In this document: positions 19,801 to 28,652 of the stretch, one piece after another
How the letters are laid out: each line of letters begins with the position of its first letter
How positions within the stretch are numbered: the first letter of the stretch is position 1
Assembly (NCBI RefSeq): GCF_900240945.1
Contig: NZ_OESG01000013.1
Location: 620,001 to 684,000 of the forward strand
Length of the DNA stretch: 64,000 bases
DNA from: Mycobacterium sp. 3519A
GTDB lineage: Bacteria; Actinomycetota; Actinomycetes; Mycobacteriales; Mycobacteriaceae
Reading direction: 5' to 3'
Notes under the pieces: model-generated
The model's database searches: none
What the model was told of the DNA's origin: nothing
The model's input: only the letters and a program-made list of their open reading frames with translations
Made by a program: the position numbers and the translations under genes

Positions 19801-22152
19801 GTGGCGAAGGAATTCAACGGCAAGATCGAACTCGACATTCGGGATTCCGAACCGGACTGGGGCCCGTACGCGGCGCCGACGGCGCCCAAGGATGCCCCCA
19901 ATGTGTTGTACCTGGTGTGGGACGACACCGGCATCGCAACCTGGGACTGCTTCGGCGGTCTGGTCGAAATGCCCACGATGACCCGCATCGCCCGACGGGG
20001 TGTGCGGCTGTCGCAGTTCCACACGACGGCGCTGTGCTCGCCGACCAGGGCGTCGCTGCTGACCGGACGCAACCCGACCACCGTCGGCATGGCCACCATC
20101 GAGGAGTTCACCGACGGCTTCCCCGGATGCAACGGGCGCATTCCCGACGACACCGCACTGCTGTCGGAGGTGCTCGTCGAAAACGGATACAACACCTACT
20201 GCGTCGGCAAGTGGCATCTCACTCCGCTGGAGGAGTCCAATCTTGCCGCCACCAAACGACATTGGCCACTGGCCCGCGGATTCGAGCGGTTCTACGGCTT
20301 CATGGGTGGCGAGACCGATCAGTGGTATCCCGAACTGGTTTACGACAACCACCCCGTCGCACCGCCGGGAACGCCCGAAGACGGCTACCACCTGTCGAAG
20401 GACCTGGCCGACAAGACCATCGAATTCATCCGCGACAGCAAGGTGATCGCGCCCGACAAGCCGTGGTTCTCCTACGTGTGCCCCGGCGCCGGGCACGCCC
20501 CGCATCACGTCTTCAAGGAATGGGCCGACAAGTACGCCGGAAAGTTCGACATGGGTTACGAGCGCTACCGCGACGTCGTGCTCGAGAACCAGAAGAGGTT
20601 GGGCATCGTTCCGCCCGACACCGAACTGTCCCCGATCAATCCCTATCTGGATGTCAAGGGCCCCAACGGCGAATCGTGGCCGGCGCAGGACACCGTTCGG
20701 CCGTGGGATTCGCTCAGCGACGACGAGAAGCGATTGTTCGCGCGCATGGCCGAAGTGTTCGCCGGCTTCCTGTCCTACACCGACGCCCAGATCGGCCGCA
20801 TCCTCGACTATCTCGAGGAATCAGGTCAACTGGACAACACCATCATCGTGGTCATCTCCGACAACGGCGCCAGCGGCGAGGGCGGTCCGAACGGCTCGGT
20901 GAACGAGGTCAAATTCTTCAACGGCTACATCGACACCGTCGAGGAGAGCCTGAAGCTGATGGACAACCTCGGCGGGCCGGAGACCTACAACCACTATCCG
21001 ATCGGCTGGGCGATGGCGTTCAACACGCCGTACAAACTGTTCAAGCGGTACGCGTCCCATGAAGGCGGCATCGCCGACACGGCAATCATCTCCTGGCCCA
21101 AGGGAATAGCGGCGCACGGTGATGTTCGGGACAACTACATCAACGTCTGTGACATCACGCCGACGGTGTACGACCTGATCGGCATCACCCCGCCCGCCAC
21201 CGTGCGCGGCATCCCGCAGAAGCCGCTCGACGGCATGAGTTTCAAACTGGCCCTTGATGATCCGTTGGCTCCCACCGGCAAGGAAACGCAGTTCTACACC
21301 ATGCTGGGCACCCGAGGCATCTGGGACAAAGGCTGGTTCGCCAACACCGTCCACGCGGCATCGCCTGCCGGCTGGTCGAACTTCGACAAGGACCGCTGGG
21401 AGCTGTTCCACATCGAGGCGGACCGCAGCCAATGCCACGATCTGGCCGCCGAGAACCCGGAAAAGCTCGAAGAACTCAAGAAGCTGTGGTTCAGCGAGGC
21501 CGACAAGTACAACGGCCTGCCGTTGGCTGACTTGAACATATTGGAGACGATGTCGCGGTACCGGCCCTACCTGTCGGGCACCCGCGAGTCGTACACCTAC
21601 TACCCGGGCACCGCCGACGTGGGCATGGGTGCCGCCGTCGAGATTGGCGGCCGGTCGTTTGCGATCATCGCCGAGGTGACCGTCGACACCACCGGTGCCG
21701 AGGGAGTGATCATCAAACACGGCGGTGCCCACGGGGGACACGTGTTGTTCCTTCAGGACGGGCGGCTGCACTACATCTACAACTTCCTCGGAGAGCAGGA
21801 GCAGGCGCTGTCGTCGGCCGACGCGGCGCCACTGGGCAGGCACACCTTTGGCGTTGCGTTCACCCGCACCGGCACGGTCGAGGGCAGTCACACGCCGCTC
21901 GGCGACGTCGGCCTCTACATCGACGACGCCGAGGTGGCGTCGCTGTCCGGGATGAAGATTCATCCCGGCACGTTCGGGCTGGCAGGCGCCAGCCTCAGCG
22001 TCGGAAAGAACACTGGGTCGCCGGTGTCACGGACCTACAAGGCGCCATTCCCGTTCACAGGTGGCAGCATCATTCAGGTGAACGTTGACGTCTCAGGCAA
22101 GCCGTACGTGGATTTGGAACGCGAGTTCGCGCGGGCTTTCGCGAAAGACTGA
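19801..22152 (+). CDS. atsA: Type I arylsulfatase with C-terminal beta-sandwich domain
   Basis: 783 aa. The sulfatase domain starts about residue 33 with APNVLYLVWDDTG (metal Asp pair) and carries the activation motif CSPTRASLLTGR; Cys79 would be converted to formylglycine. GKWHLTP and ISDNGASGEGG are further family motifs. The last 200 or so residues (from SYTYYPGTADVG) form a probable concanavalin-like module. It hydrolyses sulfate esters; the natural substrate is unknown. No signal peptide is visible, so it is probably cytoplasmic. GTG 19801 is the start. The stop overlaps the lipoprotein start (ATGA), and the maturase follows, forming a self-sufficient operon. Confidence 0.92.
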   Translation: MAKEFNGKIELDIRDSEPDWGPYAAPTAPKDAPNVLYLVWDDTGIATWDCFGGLVEMPTMTRIARRGVRLSQFHTTALCSPTRASLLTGRNPTTVGMATIEEFTDGFPGCNGRIPDDTALLSEVLVENGYNTYCVGKWHLTPLEESNLAATKRHWPLARGFERFYGFMGGETDQWYPELVYDNHPVAPPGTPEDGYHLSKDLADKTIEFIRDSKVIAPDKPWFSYVCPGAGHAPHHVFKEWADKYAGKFDMGYERYRDVVLENQKRLGIVPPDTELSPINPYLDVKGPNGESWPAQDTVRPWDSLSDDEKRLFARMAEVFAGFLSYTDAQIGRILDYLEESGQLDNTIIVVISDNGASGEGGPNGSVNEVKFFNGYIDTVEESLKLMDNLGGPETYNHYPIGWAMAFNTPYKLFKRYASHEGGIADTAIISWPKGIAAHGDVRDNYINVCDITPTVYDLIGITPPATVRGIPQKPLDGMSFKLALDDPLAPTGKETQFYTMLGTRGIWDKGWFANTVHAASPAGWSNFDKDRWELFHIEADRSQCHDLAAENPEKLEELKKLWFSEADKYNGLPLADLNILETMSRYRPYLSGTRESYTYYPGTADVGMGAAVEIGGRSFAIIAEVTVDTTGAEGVIIKHGGAHGGHVLFLQDGRLHYIYNFLGEQEQALSSADAAPLGRHTFGVAFTRTGTVEGSHTPLGDVGLYIDDAEVASLSGMKIHPGTFGLAGASLSVGKNTGSPVSRTYKAPFPFTGGSIIQVNVDVSGKPYVDLEREFARAFAKD

Positions 22153-22841
22153 TGAAGCGCCTCGCAGCGGTGACGCTCGCGGTGGTTTGCGTGGCGACGG
22201 CGTGCGCGCGGACCAGCGACGGCGTACCGGTCGCCGAACCGGGCGGCTTGGTCGCGGTGCAGCCTTCCGCGCCGCAAGCCACCAGCGGCGCTGCCCCGCC
22301 GACCGAATCCGGCTTCGGCGTCGTGCCCACCACGCGGGTACCGGTACCGGCCAGCAGTGTCGTGTGCTCGCAGGCGCTCAAGCCGAGCGTGCGGATGACC
22401 GCCGAAGTCGACGACCCGCAGGCGCCGAAGATCACGGTGGGCGTGCCTGACAAATGGTCGATGACCGCGGGCACCGGCGATGTCGGCGGCCAGTTGGACG
22501 GTCCCGGTGGCATGCAGGCGACCGTCACGATCGCGCCCACGCAGCTGGAGCCGGGTGAGGCCTTCAGGAAGTACGCCGACGACCTGATGGCCGAATCATC
22601 GGTCAGCTCGGTCAGCGTGCTTCCTGGCGATCTGTGCGGTTACAGCGGGCAGAAGTTGATGGGTGCGTGGTCGGAGACGACGCAGAACGCCGTCGTCTAC
22701 GAAGACCGAATCGCCCACATCTGGACCAATGGCGGCAACAACTATCTGGTCTCCGTGCACGTGCAGGCGCCGCCGGGAACACCCGGCTTCGATTCGGCCG
22801 CGGCACTGCTGACCGAGGACTTCGAGATCCTCATCCCGTGA
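22152..22841 (+). CDS. Secreted lipoprotein, LpqN/LpqT-like
   Basis: 229 aa. MKRLAAVTLAVVCVATAC is a signal peptide with an ATAC lipobox. A Pro/Ala/Thr-rich linker follows, then a compact domain (ITVGVPDKWSMTAG to LLTEDFEILIP) resembling mycobacterial LpqN/LpqT-type cell-envelope lipoproteins. It overlaps both neighbours (ATGA with the sulfatase, GTGA with the maturase), so it is expressed with them. Its role with a sulfatase is unknown. Confidence 0.78.
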   Translation: MKRLAAVTLAVVCVATACARTSDGVPVAEPGGLVAVQPSAPQATSGAAPPTESGFGVVPTTRVPVPASSVVCSQALKPSVRMTAEVDDPQAPKITVGVPDKWSMTAGTGDVGGQLDGPGGMQATVTIAPTQLEPGEAFRKYADDLMAESSVSSVSVLPGDLCGYSGQKLMGAWSETTQNAVVYEDRIAHIWTNGGNNYLVSVHVQAPPGTPGFDSAAALLTEDFEILIP

Positions 22842-23722
22842 CCGCAGTGCTCACCGAACTCGTCGCGCTGCCGGGCGGGTCATACCGGATGGGCTCGACC
22901 CAGTTCTATCCGGAAGAAGCTCCGGTGCACACCGCCACCGTCGGTGCGTTCGCCGTCGAACGCCATCCGGTGACCAACGCGCAATTCGCCGCGTTCGTCG
23001 CCGAGACCGGCTACGTCACCGTCGCCGAGCAGTCCCCGGACCCCGCGCTGTATCCCGGCGCGTCGGCGCAGGACCTGGTGCCGGGAGCGCTGGTGTTCAA
23101 GCCCACCAGCGGCCCGGTTGACCTGCGGGATTGGCGGCAGTGGTGGCACTGGGTGCCCGGCGCCGACTGGCGCCACCCGTGCGGACCGGACAGCACGATC
23201 GACGACCGACTCGACCATCCGGTGGTGCAGGTCGCCTATCCGGATGCCGCGGTGTACGCGAAGTGGGCAGGAAGGCGACTGCCCACCGAGGCCGAGTGGG
23301 AGTACGCCGCCAGGGGCGGCACCAGCACGACGTTCGCGTGGGGTGACGACGCCGCGCCCGACGGCCGGTTGATGGCCAACACCTGGCAGGGCCGGTTCCC
23401 GTTCCGTAACGACGGGGCGCTGGGCTGGGTCGGCACGTCACCGGTCGGCACGTTCCCGCCGAACGGGTTCGGGTTGGTCGACATGATCGGCAACGTCTGG
23501 GAGTGGACGACGACGCAGTTCTCGGCGCACCACCGGTTGGACGGCCCGGTCGAGTCCTGCTGCGCCCCGTCGACCGCCGACCCGTCGGTGACGCAGACGC
23601 TCAAGGGCGGATCGCATCTGTGCGCACCCGAGTACTGCCTGCGGTACCGGCCCGCGGCCAGGTCGCCGCAGTCACAGGACAGCGCGACGACGCACATCGG
23701 GTTCCGCTGCGTGGCGGGGTGA
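22838..23722 (+). CDS. Formylglycine-generating enzyme (sulfatase maturase, SUMF1 family)
   Basis: 294 aa. The FGE-sulfatase domain runs the whole length: GGSYRMGS at the start, RHPVTNAQFAAFVAETGY, RRLPTEAEWEYAARGG, and the copper/active-site end GGSHLCAPEYCLRYRPAAR, with Cys262 and Cys267 five apart as in characterised FGEs. It converts the sulfatase CxPxR Cys to formylglycine with O2. GTG 22838 overlaps the lipoprotein stop. It is the aerobic maturase that matches the Cys-type sulfatase two genes upstream. Confidence 0.93.
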   Translation: MTAVLTELVALPGGSYRMGSTQFYPEEAPVHTATVGAFAVERHPVTNAQFAAFVAETGYVTVAEQSPDPALYPGASAQDLVPGALVFKPTSGPVDLRDWRQWWHWVPGADWRHPCGPDSTIDDRLDHPVVQVAYPDAAVYAKWAGRRLPTEAEWEYAARGGTSTTFAWGDDAAPDGRLMANTWQGRFPFRNDGALGWVGTSPVGTFPPNGFGLVDMIGNVWEWTTTQFSAHHRLDGPVESCCAPSTADPSVTQTLKGGSHLCAPEYCLRYRPAARSPQSQDSATTHIGFRCVAG

Positions 23723-23834
23723 GCAGTGACCAGCGGCGACCAGCGGCGAATGTGGGCTTGTCGCACGTTCGAGCGGCAAAGCGCGTGCGGGTAACCCACG
23801 TTCGCGCGAGAAAAAAAGGGTGACCAGCGGCGAT
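23723..23834 (+). repeat. Short direct repeats of GACCAGCGGCGA before the spc promoter
   Basis: GACCAGCGGCGA occurs at 23728-23739 and 23823-23834, with a partly overlapping GACCAGCGGCGA at 23737-23748. The stretch has no gene and no clear hairpin. It may be a remnant duplication; no function is assigned. Confidence 0.4.
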
Positions 23835-23863
23835 TTGGTTCCTCGCAGGTCGTCACCTAGAAT
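23835..23863 (+). promoter_or_regulatory. spc operon promoter
   Basis: TTGGTT (23835-23840), 17 bases, TAGAAT (23858-23863): a good SigA-type promoter about 120 bases before rplN, needed because the spc genes are separated from the S10 operon by 8 kb. Confidence 0.65.
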
Positions 23864-23990
23864 CAAACGGTTGCCTTGGGCAGACCTCGGTTTTTCCAGA
23901 GAAGACCCTGCGTGCCCTTCGGAAACAGCAAGACCGCGCATGTCAGGTCGGAATCTGCCATGCACACATTAACCAGGTCGAGGAGATCGA

Positions 23991-24359
23991 GTGATTCAGC
24001 AGGAATCGCGGCTGAAGGTCGCCGACAACACGGGCGCCAAGGAGATCTTGTGCATCCGCGTGCTCGGCGGTTCGTCGCGGCGCTACGCCGGCATCGGCGA
24101 CATCATCGTGGCCACCGTCAAGGACGCCATCCCGGGCGGCAACGTCAAGCGCGGTGAGGTGGTCAAGGCCGTCGTCGTGCGCACCGTCAAGGAACGCCGC
24201 CGCGCCGACGGCAGCTACATCAAGTTCGACGAGAACGCGGCCGTCATCATCAAGGCCGACAACGATCCGCGCGGCACCCGCATCTTCGGCCCGGTCGGCC
24301 GCGAACTGCGCGAGAAGCGCTTCATGAAGATCGTCTCGCTTGCCCCGGAGGTGTTGTAG
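23991..24359 (+). CDS. rplN: 50S ribosomal protein L14
   Basis: 122 aa, standard. [20 protein letters not shown] and [21 protein letters not shown] are diagnostic. It contacts the 30S through bridge B8 and binds RsfS. It starts at GTG 23991 after GAGGAGATCGA and is the first gene of the spc operon; its stop is immediately followed by the rplX ATG. Confidence 0.98.
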   Translation: MIQQESRLKVADNTGAKEILCIRVLGGSSRRYAGIGDIIVATVKDAIPGGNVKRGEVVKAVVVRTVKERRRADGSYIKFDENAAVIIKADNDPRGTRIFGPVGRELREKRFMKIVSLAPEVL

Positions 24360-24677
24360 ATGAACGTCCACAAGGGCGACACGGTGCTCGTGATCTCCGG
24401 TAAGGACAAGGGCGCCAAGGGCAAGGTCCTGGTGGCCTACCCGGATCGCAACAAGGTGCTCGTCGAAGGCGTGAACCGGATCAAAAAGCACACCCCTGTT
24501 TCGCGCACCGAGCGCGGGGCGTCCTCGGGCGGCATCGTCACCCAGGAGGCGCCGATCCACGTCAGCAACGTGATGTTGCTCGACTCCGACGGCAAGCCCA
24601 CCCGCGTCGGGTTCCGCCGCGACGACGAGACCGGCAAGAAGGTCCGCGTCGCCAAGACCAACGGCAAGGACATCTGA
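24360..24677 (+). CDS. rplX: 50S ribosomal protein L24
   Basis: 105 aa. The KOW motif [19 protein letters not shown] is at the N-terminus, followed by [11 protein letters not shown]. It is an assembly initiator protein near the tunnel exit. It starts directly after the rplN stop. Confidence 0.98.
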   Translation: MNVHKGDTVLVISGKDKGAKGKVLVAYPDRNKVLVEGVNRIKKHTPVSRTERGASSGGIVTQEAPIHVSNVMLLDSDGKPTRVGFRRDDETGKKVRVAKTNGKDI

Positions 24678-24678
24678 C

Positions 24679-25242
24679 ATGACTACCGCTGAAAAGACTC
24701 TGCCGCGCCTCAAGCAGCGCTACCGCGAAGAGATCCGCGAGGCGCTCCAGAAAGAGTTCGGCTACGCCAACGTCATGCAGATCCCCGGCGTTGTCAAGGT
24801 CGTCGTGAACATGGGTGTCGGCGACGCGGCCCGCGACGCCAAGCTGATCAACGGCGCGGTCAACGACCTGTCGCTGATCACCGGCCAGAAGCCGGAAATC
24901 CGCAAGGCGCGCAAGTCGATCGCGCAGTTCAAGCTGCGCGAGGGCATGCCGATCGGCGCACGAGTCACGCTGCGCGGCGATCGGATGTGGGAGTTCCTCG
25001 ACCGGCTGATCTCGATCGCGCTGCCGCGTATCCGCGACTTCCGCGGGCTGTCGCCCAAGCAGTTCGACGGCACCGGTAACTACACCTTCGGGCTCACCGA
25101 GCAGTCGATGTTCCACGAAATCGACGTGGACTCCATCGACCGCCCGCGCGGCATGGACATCACCGTCGTCACCTCGGCGACGAACGACGACGAAGGACGA
25201 GCGCTGCTGCGGGCTCTCGGCTTCCCCTTCAAGGAGAACTGA
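24679..25242 (+). CDS. rplE: 50S ribosomal protein L5
   Basis: 187 aa. [21 protein letters not shown] and [17 protein letters not shown] are L5 signatures. It binds 5S rRNA in the central protuberance. It is one base after rplX; rpsN follows after 4 bases. Confidence 0.98.
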   Translation: MTTAEKTLPRLKQRYREEIREALQKEFGYANVMQIPGVVKVVVNMGVGDAARDAKLINGAVNDLSLITGQKPEIRKARKSIAQFKLREGMPIGARVTLRGDRMWEFLDRLISIALPRIRDFRGLSPKQFDGTGNYTFGLTEQSMFHEIDVDSIDRPRGMDITVVTSATNDDEGRALLRALGFPFKEN

Positions 25243-25246
25243 ACGA

Positions 25247-25432
25247 ATGGCAAAGAAGGCTCTGGTCAACAAGGCCAACAAGAAGCCCAAGTTCAAGGTG
25301 CGCGCGTACACGCGGTGCAGCAAGTGCGGTCGCCCGCACGCGGTTTACCGCAAGTTCGGGCTGTGCCGCATCTGCCTGCGCGAGATGGCACACGCCGGCG
25401 AACTGCCCGGCGTGCAGAAGTCCAGCTGGTAA
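25247..25432 (+). CDS. rpsZ: 30S ribosomal protein S14, zinc-binding type Z
   Basis: 61 aa, the short S14 form. Two CxxC pairs ([20 protein letters not shown]) form a zinc ribbon. Mycobacteria also have a zinc-free S14 elsewhere, induced under zinc limitation; this spc copy is the zinc-replete one. The preceding [16 protein letters not shown] is typical. Confidence 0.97.
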   Translation: MAKKALVNKANKKPKFKVRAYTRCSKCGRPHAVYRKFGLCRICLREMAHAGELPGVQKSSW

Positions 25433-25523
25433 CCAGCATTCAGATCAACTAACAACAGGTTGCGGTAGGCCCCCCAAAAATTGGGCACAGTGGAACCGCC
25501 GCGAGGAAGGTGAACCGGCTGTC

Positions 25524-25922
25524 ATGACCATGACGGACCCGATCGCAGACTTCTTGACACGTCTGCGCAACGCCAATTCGGCGTACCACGACGAGGTGAC
25601 CCTGCCGCACAGCAAGATCAAGGCCAACATCGCCGAGATCCTCAAGGCGGAGGGCTACATCACCGACTACCGCACCGAGGATGCCCGCGTCGGCAAGTCG
25701 CTTGTGGTGCAACTGAAGTACGGCCCGAGCCGTGAACGCAGCATCGCGGGCCTGCGCCGGGTGTCCAAGCCCGGTCTGCGTGTCTATGCGAAATCCACCA
25801 ACCTGCCGCGGGTGCTGGGTGGCCTCGGCGTGGCGATCATCTCCACGTCTTCAGGTCTGCTCACCGACCGTCAGGCAGCACGACAGGGCGTGGGCGGCGA
25901 AGTCCTCGCGTACGTGTGGTGA
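25524..25922 (+). CDS. rpsH: 30S ribosomal protein S8
   Basis: 132 aa. [21 protein letters not shown] and the C-terminal [21 protein letters not shown] identify S8. It binds the central domain of 16S rRNA. A 91-base gap precedes it, with GCCCCCCAAAAATTGGGC as a small potential hairpin; GAGGAAGGTGA lies 15 or more bases before the ATG. Confidence 0.98.
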   Translation: MTMTDPIADFLTRLRNANSAYHDEVTLPHSKIKANIAEILKAEGYITDYRTEDARVGKSLVVQLKYGPSRERSIAGLRRVSKPGLRVYAKSTNLPRVLGGLGVAIISTSSGLLTDRQAARQGVGGEVLAYVW

Positions 25923-25935
25923 GGGAGACGTAGAT

Positions 25936-26475
25936 ATGTCGCGTATTGGAAAGCAGCCGGTCCCGGTGCCATCCGGGGTCGATGTGACGATTGACGGTCA
26001 GAACGTGTCGGTCAAGGGACCGAAGGGCACGTTGGAATTGGCGGTCGCCGAGCCCATTTCGGTGTCGCGCGACGACGACGGTGCCATCGTGGTGAGCCGG
26101 CCCGACGACGAGCGGCGCAGCCGTTCGCTGCACGGGCTGTCGCGCACGCTGGTGGCCAACCTCGTCACAGGTGTGACCGAGGGCTACACCATCAAGATGG
26201 AGATCTTCGGCGTCGGCTACCGCGTCGTCGCCAAGGGCAACAACCTCGAGTTCGCGTTGGGCTACAGCCATCCGGTGCTGATCAACGCTCCCGAGGGCGT
26301 CACCTTCGCGGTGGAAACCCCGACGAAGTTCTCGATCTCAGGTATCGACAAGCAGAAGGTCGGCCAGATCGCGGCCAACATCCGCCGCCTGCGGAAGAGC
26401 GACCCCTACAAGGGCAAGGGCATCCGCTACGAGGGTGAGCAGATCCGCCGCAAGGTCGGAAAGACAGGTAAGTAG
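25936..26475 (+). CDS. rplF: 50S ribosomal protein L6
   Basis: 179 aa. [20 protein letters not shown] and the tail [20 protein letters not shown] are diagnostic. It lies near the factor-binding site. The frame is open upstream inside rpsH, but ATG 25936 follows GAGGGAGACG and matches the family start. Confidence 0.98.
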   Translation: MSRIGKQPVPVPSGVDVTIDGQNVSVKGPKGTLELAVAEPISVSRDDDGAIVVSRPDDERRSRSLHGLSRTLVANLVTGVTEGYTIKMEIFGVGYRVVAKGNNLEFALGYSHPVLINAPEGVTFAVETPTKFSISGIDKQKVGQIAANIRRLRKSDPYKGKGIRYEGEQIRRKVGKTGK

Positions 26476-26477
26476 AC

Positions 26478-26882
26478 ATGGCTGCTAAGACTGAGGGCTC
26501 GACCCGTAAGCCGGTGGGCCAGAACGTTTCTGCGACCCGGCGGGTCGCACGGCTGCGTCGGCACGCCCGGCTCCGCAAGAAGATCGAAGGCACGGCCACC
26601 ACGCCGCGCCTTGTGGTGAACCGTTCGTCGCGGCACATCCATGTGCAGCTGGTGGACGACCTCACCGGCACCACGGTGGCCGCCGCCTCGTCGATCGAGG
26701 CCGACGTGCGTGCCGTCGACGGTGACAAGAAGGCTCACAGTGTGCGGGTCGGTCAGCTCATCGCGGAGCGCGCCAAGGCCGCAGGCATCGAGCAGGTCGT
26801 GTTCGACCGCGGTGGTTACACCTACGGCGGTCGCATTGCGGCACTGGCCGACGCGGCGCGCGAAGGCGGGCTGAAGTTCTAA
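26478..26882 (+). CDS. rplR: 50S ribosomal protein L18
   Basis: 134 aa. [35 protein letters not shown] and [24 protein letters not shown] mark L18, the 5S rRNA-binding partner of L5. A 20-residue basic N-terminal extension is present. It is 2 bases after rplF. Confidence 0.98.
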   Translation: MAAKTEGSTRKPVGQNVSATRRVARLRRHARLRKKIEGTATTPRLVVNRSSRHIHVQLVDDLTGTTVAAASSIEADVRAVDGDKKAHSVRVGQLIAERAKAAGIEQVVFDRGGYTYGGRIAALADAAREGGLKF

Positions 26883-26904
26883 TGACCAATAACGAGAGGA
26901 CTGC

Positions 26905-27573
26905 ATGATGGCCGAGCAGGCTGGCGCCGCTCCGGCGCAGGACAATCGCGGCGGTCGCGGTGACCGCGACGGCCGGGGGCGACGAGACGATCGCGGTGGC
27001 CGTGGCGGCCGCGACGGTGGTGAGAAGAGCAACTATCTCGAACGTGTCGTCGCGATCAATCGCGTCTCCAAGGTCGTCAAGGGCGGTCGGCGGTTCAGCT
27101 TCACCGCGCTGGTGATCGTCGGCGACGGCAACGGCATGGTCGGTGTCGGCTACGGCAAGGCCAAGGAAGTTCCGGCCGCTATCGCCAAGGGCGTCGAGGA
27201 GGCTCGCAAGGGCTTCTTCCGGGTGCCGCTGATCGGCGGGACCATCACGCACCCGGTCCAGGGTGAGGCCGCTGCGGGCGTGGTGATGCTGCGTCCGGCG
27301 AGCCCCGGTACCGGTGTGATCGCAGGCGGTGCGGCCCGTGCCGTGCTGGAATGCGCTGGCGTGCATGACATTTTGGCCAAGTCGCTGGGTAGCGACAACG
27401 CGATCAACGTGGTGCATGCCACGGTTGCCGCGCTGAAGCTGCTGCAGCGTCCGGAAGAGGTCGCGGCCCGTCGCGGGCTGTCGATCGAGGACGTGGCTCC
27501 GGCAGGCATGCTGCGGGCACGTCGCGAGGCGGATGCGCTCGCCGCGTCGGCCGCACGTGAAGGGTCGGCATAA
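26905..27573 (+). CDS. rpsE: 30S ribosomal protein S5
   Basis: 222 aa. An Arg/Gly/Asp-rich N-terminus (residues 15-40) precedes the core [21 protein letters not shown] and [20 protein letters not shown]. It takes part in translation fidelity with S4. There are two adjacent ATGs at 26905 and 26908; the second has the better distance to GAGAGG, so the true start could be either. Confidence 0.97.
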   Translation: MMAEQAGAAPAQDNRGGRGDRDGRGRRDDRGGRGGRDGGEKSNYLERVVAINRVSKVVKGGRRFSFTALVIVGDGNGMVGVGYGKAKEVPAAIAKGVEEARKGFFRVPLIGGTITHPVQGEAAAGVVMLRPASPGTGVIAGGAARAVLECAGVHDILAKSLGSDNAINVVHATVAALKLLQRPEEVAARRGLSIEDVAPAGMLRARREADALAASAAREGSA

Positions 27574-27575
27574 CC

Positions 27576-27758
27576 ATGGCAGAGCTCAAGATCACGCAGG
27601 TGCGTAGCACCATCGGTGCGCGCTGGAAGGCCCGCGAGAGCCTGCGGACGCTGGGGCTGCGGAAGATCCGTCAGTCCGTCGTCCGCGAGGACAACGCGCA
27701 AACGCGCGGCCTGATCAAGGCCGTGCATCACCTCGTAGAGGTTGAGGAAGTCTCATGA
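27576..27758 (+). CDS. rpmD: 50S ribosomal protein L30
   Basis: 60 aa, the usual size. [20 protein letters not shown] and [21 protein letters not shown] are diagnostic. It starts 2 bases after rpsE; its stop overlaps the rplO ATG. Confidence 0.98.
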   Translation: MAELKITQVRSTIGARWKARESLRTLGLRKIRQSVVREDNAQTRGLIKAVHHLVEVEEVS

Positions 27759-28195
27759 CTATCAAATTGCATGACCTGAAGCCGGCCCCCGGTTCGAAGA
27801 CTGCCAAGACCCGCGTTGGTCGCGGTGAAGGCTCGAAGGGCAAGACCGCCGGCCGCGGTACCAAGGGCACCAAGGCCCGCAAGAACGTCCCCGCGACGTT
27901 CGAGGGTGGTCAGATGCCGATCCACATGCGGCTGCCGAAGCTCAAGGGCTTCCGCAACCGGTTCCGCACTGAGTACGAGGTCGTCAACGTCGGCGACATC
28001 AACAAGCTGTTCCCCAAGGGCGGCGACGTCGGTGTCGACGAGTTGGTGGCTGCAGGCGCGGTGCGTAAGAACGCGCTGGTGAAGGTGCTCGGCGACGGCA
28101 AGCTGACCGTCAAGGTCAACGTCACCGCGCACAAGTTCAGCGGCAGCGCTCGTGAGAAGATCACCACCGCGGGTGGATCCGCGACCGAGCTGTAG
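27755..28195 (+). CDS. rplO: 50S ribosomal protein L15
   Basis: 146 aa. [35 protein letters not shown] and the C-terminal [17 protein letters not shown] are typical. It is the last gene of the spc operon here; secY, adk and map are displaced 21 kb downstream, as in other mycobacteria. Confidence 0.98.
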   Translation: MTIKLHDLKPAPGSKTAKTRVGRGEGSKGKTAGRGTKGTKARKNVPATFEGGQMPIHMRLPKLKGFRNRFRTEYEVVNVGDINKLFPKGGDVGVDELVAAGAVRKNALVKVLGDGKLTVKVNVTAHKFSGSAREKITTAGGSATEL

Positions 28196-28590
28196 ACAAC
28201 GCATTGGGCCCCGCACGCTAAACGGCGGGGGGGGGCCCTTTTGCGTTCCTGGCCCCAGTTGAAGCAGCCGACGCCGGGTCCGCCGCCGCCGCCCCCCCCC
28301 GGCCCGCCGTGACCGCAGACACCGGCGGCAGTGCATCCACCGCCACCGAGCGGGCCGCCGCTGCCGCAGGTGCCGTCGGCGGTGCACCCGCTGCCGCCGC
28401 CCGCGTCTCCGCTACCGCAGATCCCGTTGTAACAGCCGTCGCCGCCCGGGCTTTCAGGCGCGAACTGGATGATCGACGTGCTTGTCAGAGCCGCGATGGA
28501 CTCCGCGGCGGCCACGGGCGCCGCAGCGATCGCGGTCGCGGCTGCACCCGCCATGACCAGCGGGGCGAGGAATTTCAGTTTCGCCATCAT
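27910..28590 (-). CDS. Secreted Cys/Gly-repeat protein, 3' end uncertain
   Basis: The N-terminal half is convincing: start 28590 (or 28587) after GGAGG, then signal peptide [23 protein letters not shown]. The mature part has three tandem units of form GC-x3-G-x-CG-x-[33 protein letters not shown]. After a poly-Gly stretch it reads [11 protein letters not shown]. The frame then continues antisense to rplO down to 27910, which is very unlikely to be protein. Two nine-base homopolymers (28292-28300 and 28227-28235) lie in the gene; one base less in the second would end the protein at TAG 28218-28220. Function unknown. Confidence 0.5.
   Translation of the reverse strand: MMAKLKFLAPLVMAGAAATAIAAAPVAAAESIAALTSTSIIQFAPESPGGDGCYNGICGSGDAGGGSGCTADGTCGSGGPLGGGGCTAAGVCGHGGPGGGGGGGPGVGCFNWGQERKRAPPRRLACGAQCVVYSSVADPPAVVIFSRALPLNLCAVTLTLTVSLPSPSTFTSAFLRTAPAATNSSTPTSPPLGNSLLMSPTLTTSYSVRNRLRKPLSFGSRMWIGI
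28206..28242 (+). terminator. Terminator hairpin after rplO
   Basis: GGGCCCC (28206-28212) pairs with GGGGCCC (28232-28238) and is followed by TTTT. The right arm belongs to a run of nine G (28227-28235), longer than the pairing needs. Confidence 0.65.
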
Positions 28591-28652
28591 GCCTCCGGTT
28601 TACCACCAAGATCACAAACTTAAAACAGCTAATTTTCAGCAAAAGCTGTGAA

